From positions 434,001 to 498,000 of the forward strand of contig NZ_JAHDIU010000001.1 of NCBI RefSeq assembly GCF_019891545.1: 64,000 nucleotides of DNA, written 5' to 3'. The translations under genes and the position numbers were made by a program. Source of the stretch: Flavobacterium coralii (GTDB lineage: Bacteria > Bacteroidota > Bacteroidia > Flavobacteriales > Flavobacteriaceae). This document shows, piece after piece, positions 61,286 through 64,000 of this stretch; positions within the stretch are counted from its first letter, which is position 1, and each line of letters opens with the position of its first letter. Below the pieces are notes generated by a model. That model worked only from the letters and a program-made list of their open reading frames with translations. It did no database searches and had not been told where the DNA came from.

Positions 61286-62446
61286 ATGGAAAATTTTACA
61301 ATGATAGCCAAAACGCTTTTTGGCTTTGAAGAGATACTGGCAAAAGAGCTGTTGCAGCTTGGCGCACAAAACATTGAAACCGGCGTGAGGATGGTGAGCT
61401 TTAAAGGCGATAAAGGCTTTATGTATAAAGCCAACCTGGCTCTGCGCGCGGCACTTAAAATATTAAAGCCAATACACAGCTTCAGGCTGTTTAATGAGCA
61501 GCAGCTTTATAAAGGCATACAGGTGATTGACTGGAGCGATTATCTTAGCCCCGACCAGTCTTTCGTGGTGGATGTTACCCTGCATTCGGATAACTTTAAC
61601 CATTCGCAGTTTGTTGCCCTTAAAACCAAAGATGCCATTGTTGACCAGTTCAGGGAAAAGTACGGCAGGCGCCCGAACATTGATAAGGATTTTCCTGACC
61701 TGCGCATCAATGTACATATCCATAAAGAGCAATGTTCTGTTGCGCTCGATACATCGGGTAATTCCCTTCACCATCGCGGTTACCGTACTGCTACCAACAT
61801 TGCCCCTATAAATGAGGTACTTGCAGCAGGTATGCTGTTGCTTAGCGGCTGGGATGGTCAGGGCGATTTTCTTGACCCGATGTGCGGTAGCGGTACCATA
61901 CTGGCAGAAGCAGCCATGATTGCCTGCAACATTCCCGCAAATATAAACCGTAAAGAGTTTGCCTTTGAAAAATGGAATGACTGGGATAACGACCTTTTTG
62001 ATAAGATTGTTGACTCTTTAATGAGTAAAACAAGAGAGTTTCATTACACGATAAAAGGTTTTGACAAAGCACCATCAGCAGTAGAAAAGGCAAAAGACAA
62101 TATAAAAAACGCCAACCTTGACGAGTATGTAACGATAACACGTGACAATTTTTTTGATTCTGAAAAGGAAACAAGCGGGCCGTTGCACATACTGTTTAAC
62201 CCACCCTATGGTGAACGCCTTGATATAGATATGGAGCGTTTTTACCGCGAAATAGGCGATACTTTAAAACAGGGCTATCCCGGCACGAATGCCTGGTTTA
62301 TAACAGCTAACCTTGAAGCACTTAAATTTGTAGGGCTAAAGCCATCGCGCAAAATAAAGCTGTTTAATGGTAAGCTTGAGGCGCGCCTGGTTAAGTATGA
62401 AATGTATGAAGGCAGTAAAAAAGCAAAATTTCAGGAGCAACAATAA
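61286..62446 (+). CDS. THUMP-domain RNA methyltransferase
   Basis: A 386-residue enzyme: an N-terminal THUMP domain (about 1-150, with MENFTMIAKTLFGFEEILAK at the start) binding structured RNA, then a Rossmann methyltransferase (DPMCGSGTI SAM site; catalytic-type NPPYGERL motif IV). It resembles RlmL N-terminal-type guanine-N2 methyltransferases; the exact rRNA or tRNA target is unknown. A small membrane-protein gene follows 9 nt later. Confidence 0.9.
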   Translation: MENFTMIAKTLFGFEEILAKELLQLGAQNIETGVRMVSFKGDKGFMYKANLALRAALKILKPIHSFRLFNEQQLYKGIQVIDWSDYLSPDQSFVVDVTLHSDNFNHSQFVALKTKDAIVDQFREKYGRRPNIDKDFPDLRINVHIHKEQCSVALDTSGNSLHHRGYRTATNIAPINEVLAAGMLLLSGWDGQGDFLDPMCGSGTILAEAAMIACNIPANINRKEFAFEKWNDWDNDLFDKIVDSLMSKTREFHYTIKGFDKAPSAVEKAKDNIKNANLDEYVTITRDNFFDSEKETSGPLHILFNPPYGERLDIDMERFYREIGDTLKQGYPGTNAWFITANLEALKFVGLKPSRKIKLFNGKLEARLVKYEMYEGSKKAKFQEQQ

Positions 62447-62455
62447 CAACAGATT

Positions 62456-62689
62456 ATGAACAGGAAAGTAAAAGCCATATTATATAACTTTTTGGGTTTC
62501 GCCCCGTTTTTCTTAATCACTTATTTTCTGGTAATGGAGTTTACCGGCCTCGACGGATTGTTTATTCCGCTTACTGCTTTTGTTGTAAGTACCATACTGG
62601 CACCTAAGTTTCAGGCTGTAAAATACCAGGGCGAAGAAAAGATATTTATGAAATGGATATTTATAAAGGGAGTAAAAGAGATAAAATAA
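62456..62689 (+). CDS. small membrane protein, 77 aa
   Basis: Two helices (about 12-30 and 34-52) and a basic tail. Nine nt after the methyltransferase and before a strong terminator, so co-transcribed. No family known to me. Confidence 0.65.
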   Translation: MNRKVKAILYNFLGFAPFFLITYFLVMEFTGLDGLFIPLTAFVVSTILAPKFQAVKYQGEEKIFMKWIFIKGVKEIK

Positions 62690-62716
62690 AAAGGGGCATT
62701 TGCCCCTTTTTATTTT
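62683..62716. terminator. bidirectional terminator
   Basis: AAAATAAAAAGGGGCA (62683-62698) pairs with TGCCCCTTTTTATTTT (62701-62716) over 16 bp, overlapping the ends of both convergent genes. Confidence 0.8.
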
Positions 62717-62894
62717 AAACTGCTGCCGCCTTGTACTTATGATAAAAGTAGTAAGGAAGTAAAGCAATATTCATAAATGCAAAGCCAAGCACAAGCATTA
62801 TGTTTGCGCCAGGCCAGTGCATTATTTTAAACAGCAAGCCGCTGCTGATTAAAAAGGAGGTAATAAAACCTAATAAATAAACTGTTCGTTTCAT
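62715..62894 (-). CDS. HWPGA-motif membrane protein, 59 aa
   Basis: Two membrane helices with a loop carrying FKIMHWPGANIM. The HWPGA pattern is also found in GldL-type and related envelope proteins in this phylum. It follows the neighbouring HWPGA protein by 13 nt. An upstream in-frame start at 62939 would overlap the previous gene. Confidence 0.7.
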   Translation of the reverse strand: MKRTVYLLGFITSFLISSGLLFKIMHWPGANIMLVLGFAFMNIALLPYYFYHKYKAAAV

Positions 62895-62907
62895 GATATG
62901 ATTGATT

Positions 62908-63345
62908 TTAATGATTACTTGTAAATTTTCTTTCAGCATTTTTGTAGCGCTGAATCAGGTAAACAGGTAACAGGAACAGGGCTAAACTTATAAAGCTGAA
63001 AAAGAGCAATATCATGGCACCCGGCCAATGAAATATTTTAAATACTGCACCTGATATAAAAAGCAACACCGTTACAAATACTGCTATATAAGTAACTTTC
63101 TTTCTTTTAAGGTAATTTTTAAGGTGTACTTCCATAAATGTTTCCCGCTGAATACTGCTAAAAGCGTGATGCCCCCCAAACTGTTGCAGGGCTGCCTTAT
63201 ATGCAGTTTCAAAATCATCAAACTGCCCTGTTTCAATATAAGTGCATATATGATCCAGCAGGTCATCTTTAAGTTCTCCCTGCCTAACGCCATAAAACTC
63301 CAGATTGGTGGCTATATATTCGATTTGTTCATCCGTTAAAATCAT
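62908..63345 (-). CDS. HWPGA-motif protein with N-terminal regulatory-type domain, 145 aa
   Basis: N-terminal soluble helical domain (ILTDEQIEYIATNLEFYGV, DDLLDHICTYIE) resembling the permease-prefix/DUF1700 domain often placed next to PadR regulators, then two membrane helices with FKIFHWPGAMIL. The start at 63345 overlaps the padR stop by 17 nt. The shared HWPGA loop with the next gene suggests a duplicated pair. Confidence 0.75.
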   Translation of the reverse strand: MILTDEQIEYIATNLEFYGVRQGELKDDLLDHICTYIETGQFDDFETAYKAALQQFGGHHAFSSIQRETFMEVHLKNYLKRKKVTYIAVFVTVLLFISGAVFKIFHWPGAMILLFFSFISLALFLLPVYLIQRYKNAERKFTSNH

Positions 63346-63679
63346 ATACTGCTTTTTTATCATTAAAAATAACCGATAGTGTTTCAATAAAGTCATTCAG
63401 TTCGGCAGTAACTTTTATAGCTGCCTTTTTACCTGAATCTGTTACTTTATAATATTTGCGGACTCTTTTACCTATAAATACTTTTTCAGTATCAAGTATT
63501 TTTTCTGCCTCCATCCTGTGAAGAATAGGATATAATGCCCCTTCAGATATGTCTATCTTCCCTTGGGTTATCTCTTTTACCCTTTGTGTTATCTCATACC
63601 CATACATTTTGTCCGACTCACTTATCAGTTTTAATATGATAGGCTGCAGGGTTCCTTTGGTCAGTTCTTTACTATACAT
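63329..63679 (-). CDS. PadR-family transcriptional regulator
   Basis: A 116-residue winged-helix protein: KGTLQPIILKLISESDKMYG then YEITQRVKEIT, the wing DISEGALYPILHRME, and a short C-terminal helix. PadR proteins repress by binding inverted repeats, often next to target membrane-protein genes, as here. A 23-bp palindrome overlaps its promoter, so autoregulation is likely. The frame extends to 63718, but the palindrome and -7 box lie there; 63679 is the start. Confidence 0.9.
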   Translation of the reverse strand: MYSKELTKGTLQPIILKLISESDKMYGYEITQRVKEITQGKIDISEGALYPILHRMEAEKILDTEKVFIGKRVRKYYKVTDSGKKAAIKVTAELNDFIETLSVIFNDKKAVYDFNG

Positions 63680-63683
63680 AGTA

Positions 63684-63710
63684 CAAATATACATTTTATT
63701 TAAATGTATA
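63684..63710 (-). promoter_or_regulatory. padR promoter and operator
   Basis: Minus-strand -7 box TATATTTG at 63691-63684, ending 4 nt before the ATG. It overlaps the palindrome TATACATTT (63688-63696), 5 nt, AAATGTATA (63702-63710), whose ATACAT/ATGTAT halves match the PadR operator type. A TTTG lies 24 nt upstream of the -7 box. Confidence 0.65.
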
Positions 63711-63740
63711 CAATACAAATGCTAAATGTTTTTATAAAAA

Positions 63741-63774
63741 AATGGAACTGTTTCACTTTTGAAACAGCCCCATT
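63741..63774 (-). terminator. terminator of the partial gene at the window end
   Basis: AATGGAACTGTTTC pairs imperfectly with GAAACAGCCCCATT, followed on the minus strand by a run of T. Its CTGTTTC/GAAACAG core recurs at 37893-37932. Confidence 0.7.
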
Positions 63775-63795
63775 TAATTTTTACTATTATAACTC

Positions 63796-64000
63796 TTAGT
63801 ATCTGAACAGTTTTTTAATAGCTCCGATTATACCTTCATTCTTTATTTTGTTCTCTTCAGGTATAGCGATACTAAAAGGTTCTTTAAGACTGCTATCATC
63901 AATTTCCGGTAACTCAAATGTGATGTCAGCATTTATAACGGATGTACTGCCGCCAAAATCATTTTTATAGACGAGATTATCATCTGTAACAATATAAACA
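63796..64000 (-). CDS. C-terminal fragment of an unknown protein
   Basis: Minus-strand frame open from the window edge to a TAA at 63798-63796, encoding at least 66 residues: VTDDNLVYKNDFGGST, TFELPEIDDSS, and a C-terminus GAIKKLFRY. The upstream part is outside the window; no family can be assigned. Confidence 0.7.
   Translation of the reverse strand, partial: VYIVTDDNLVYKNDFGGSTSVINADITFELPEIDDSSLKEPFSIAIPEENKIKNEGIIGAIKKLFRY

Noticed and set aside
1-64000. tRNA or rRNA genes
   Set aside because: No cloverleaf with CCA-proximal pairing, GTTCGA-type T-loop or rRNA core sequence was noticed; this is by eye only, and a covariance-model scan would be decisive.

Overview
The window reads as a chromosomal segment of a Bacteroidota bacterium, most likely Flavobacteriaceae and close to Flavobacterium. 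The signs are gliding genes gldF/gldG, two cell-surface proteins with type A sorting domains of the type IX secretion system (T9SS), many protein families found mainly in this group (DUF4294, DUF4293, DUF6048, DUF6452, DUF5362-like, OmpW, GldL-like HWPGA membrane proteins), moderate-to-low GC, A-rich start regions instead of strong Shine-Dalgarno sites, and repeated matches to the Bacteroidota sigma consensus TTTG-N19-TAnnTTTG. No rRNA, tRNA, insertion sequence, prophage or CRISPR array was seen.

Layout. 1-2350: 5' end of mnmE, a two-domain universal stress protein, one unknown protein and a small ORF with its own promoter. 2610-10926: a five-gene operon (HEAT-repeat membrane protein, processive GT2 glycosyltransferase, large TPR/outer-membrane-barrel protein, DUF4838 lipoprotein, DUF1573 lipoprotein) closed by a strong hairpin; I read it as a synthase-dependent exopolysaccharide system with a Pga-like division of labour but different parts. 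10982-15173: membrane-anchored MutS-like ATPase, an alpha/beta hydrolase and a succinate-semialdehyde dehydrogenase. 15245-20196 (minus): dnaN, gldG, gldF, a monooxygenase-fold protein and an S-adenosylmethionine hydrolase-type enzyme. 20299-25706: phoH, purC, an ankyrin-repeat secreted protein, an M42 peptidase, DUF4294 and small unknowns.

25796-30248 holds two tandem paralogous T9SS cargo proteins. 30301-32998 is the rlmD-DUF6452-DUF6048 operon (minus). 33063-37882: DUF1697, OsmC, a WYL regulator, rocD, a DUF5362-like membrane protein, a 59-residue membrane protein and an Smr protein. 37942-43221: a lipoprotein, a cysteine desulfurase, OmpW with a Crp/Fnr-like site, VOC and DinB proteins, a J-domain protein and an AT-rich accessory gene. 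43343-53110: uvrA, a nuclease-fold/DUF5655 protein, YdeI-like, a Lys-rich small protein, lpdA, a membrane trio ending in an MsbA-type ABC exporter, and truA. 53255-57609: metallophosphoesterase, a two-gene surface operon in which each gene carries a single-base frameshift, DUF4293 and rho. 57679-64000: unknown secreted protein, GNAT, serine hydrolase, small acidic protein, bestrophin, THUMP-domain RNA methyltransferase, and a PadR-controlled membrane-protein operon.

Most promising for follow-up are the polysaccharide operon, four genes whose -7 promoter box sits only 4-5 nt before the start codon (candidate leaderless mRNAs), the divergent truA/phosphoesterase promoters whose -33 boxes lie inside two inverted copies of one G/C-rich element, and the doubly frameshifted surface operon. 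All function calls rest on motif recognition by eye; no database search was run.
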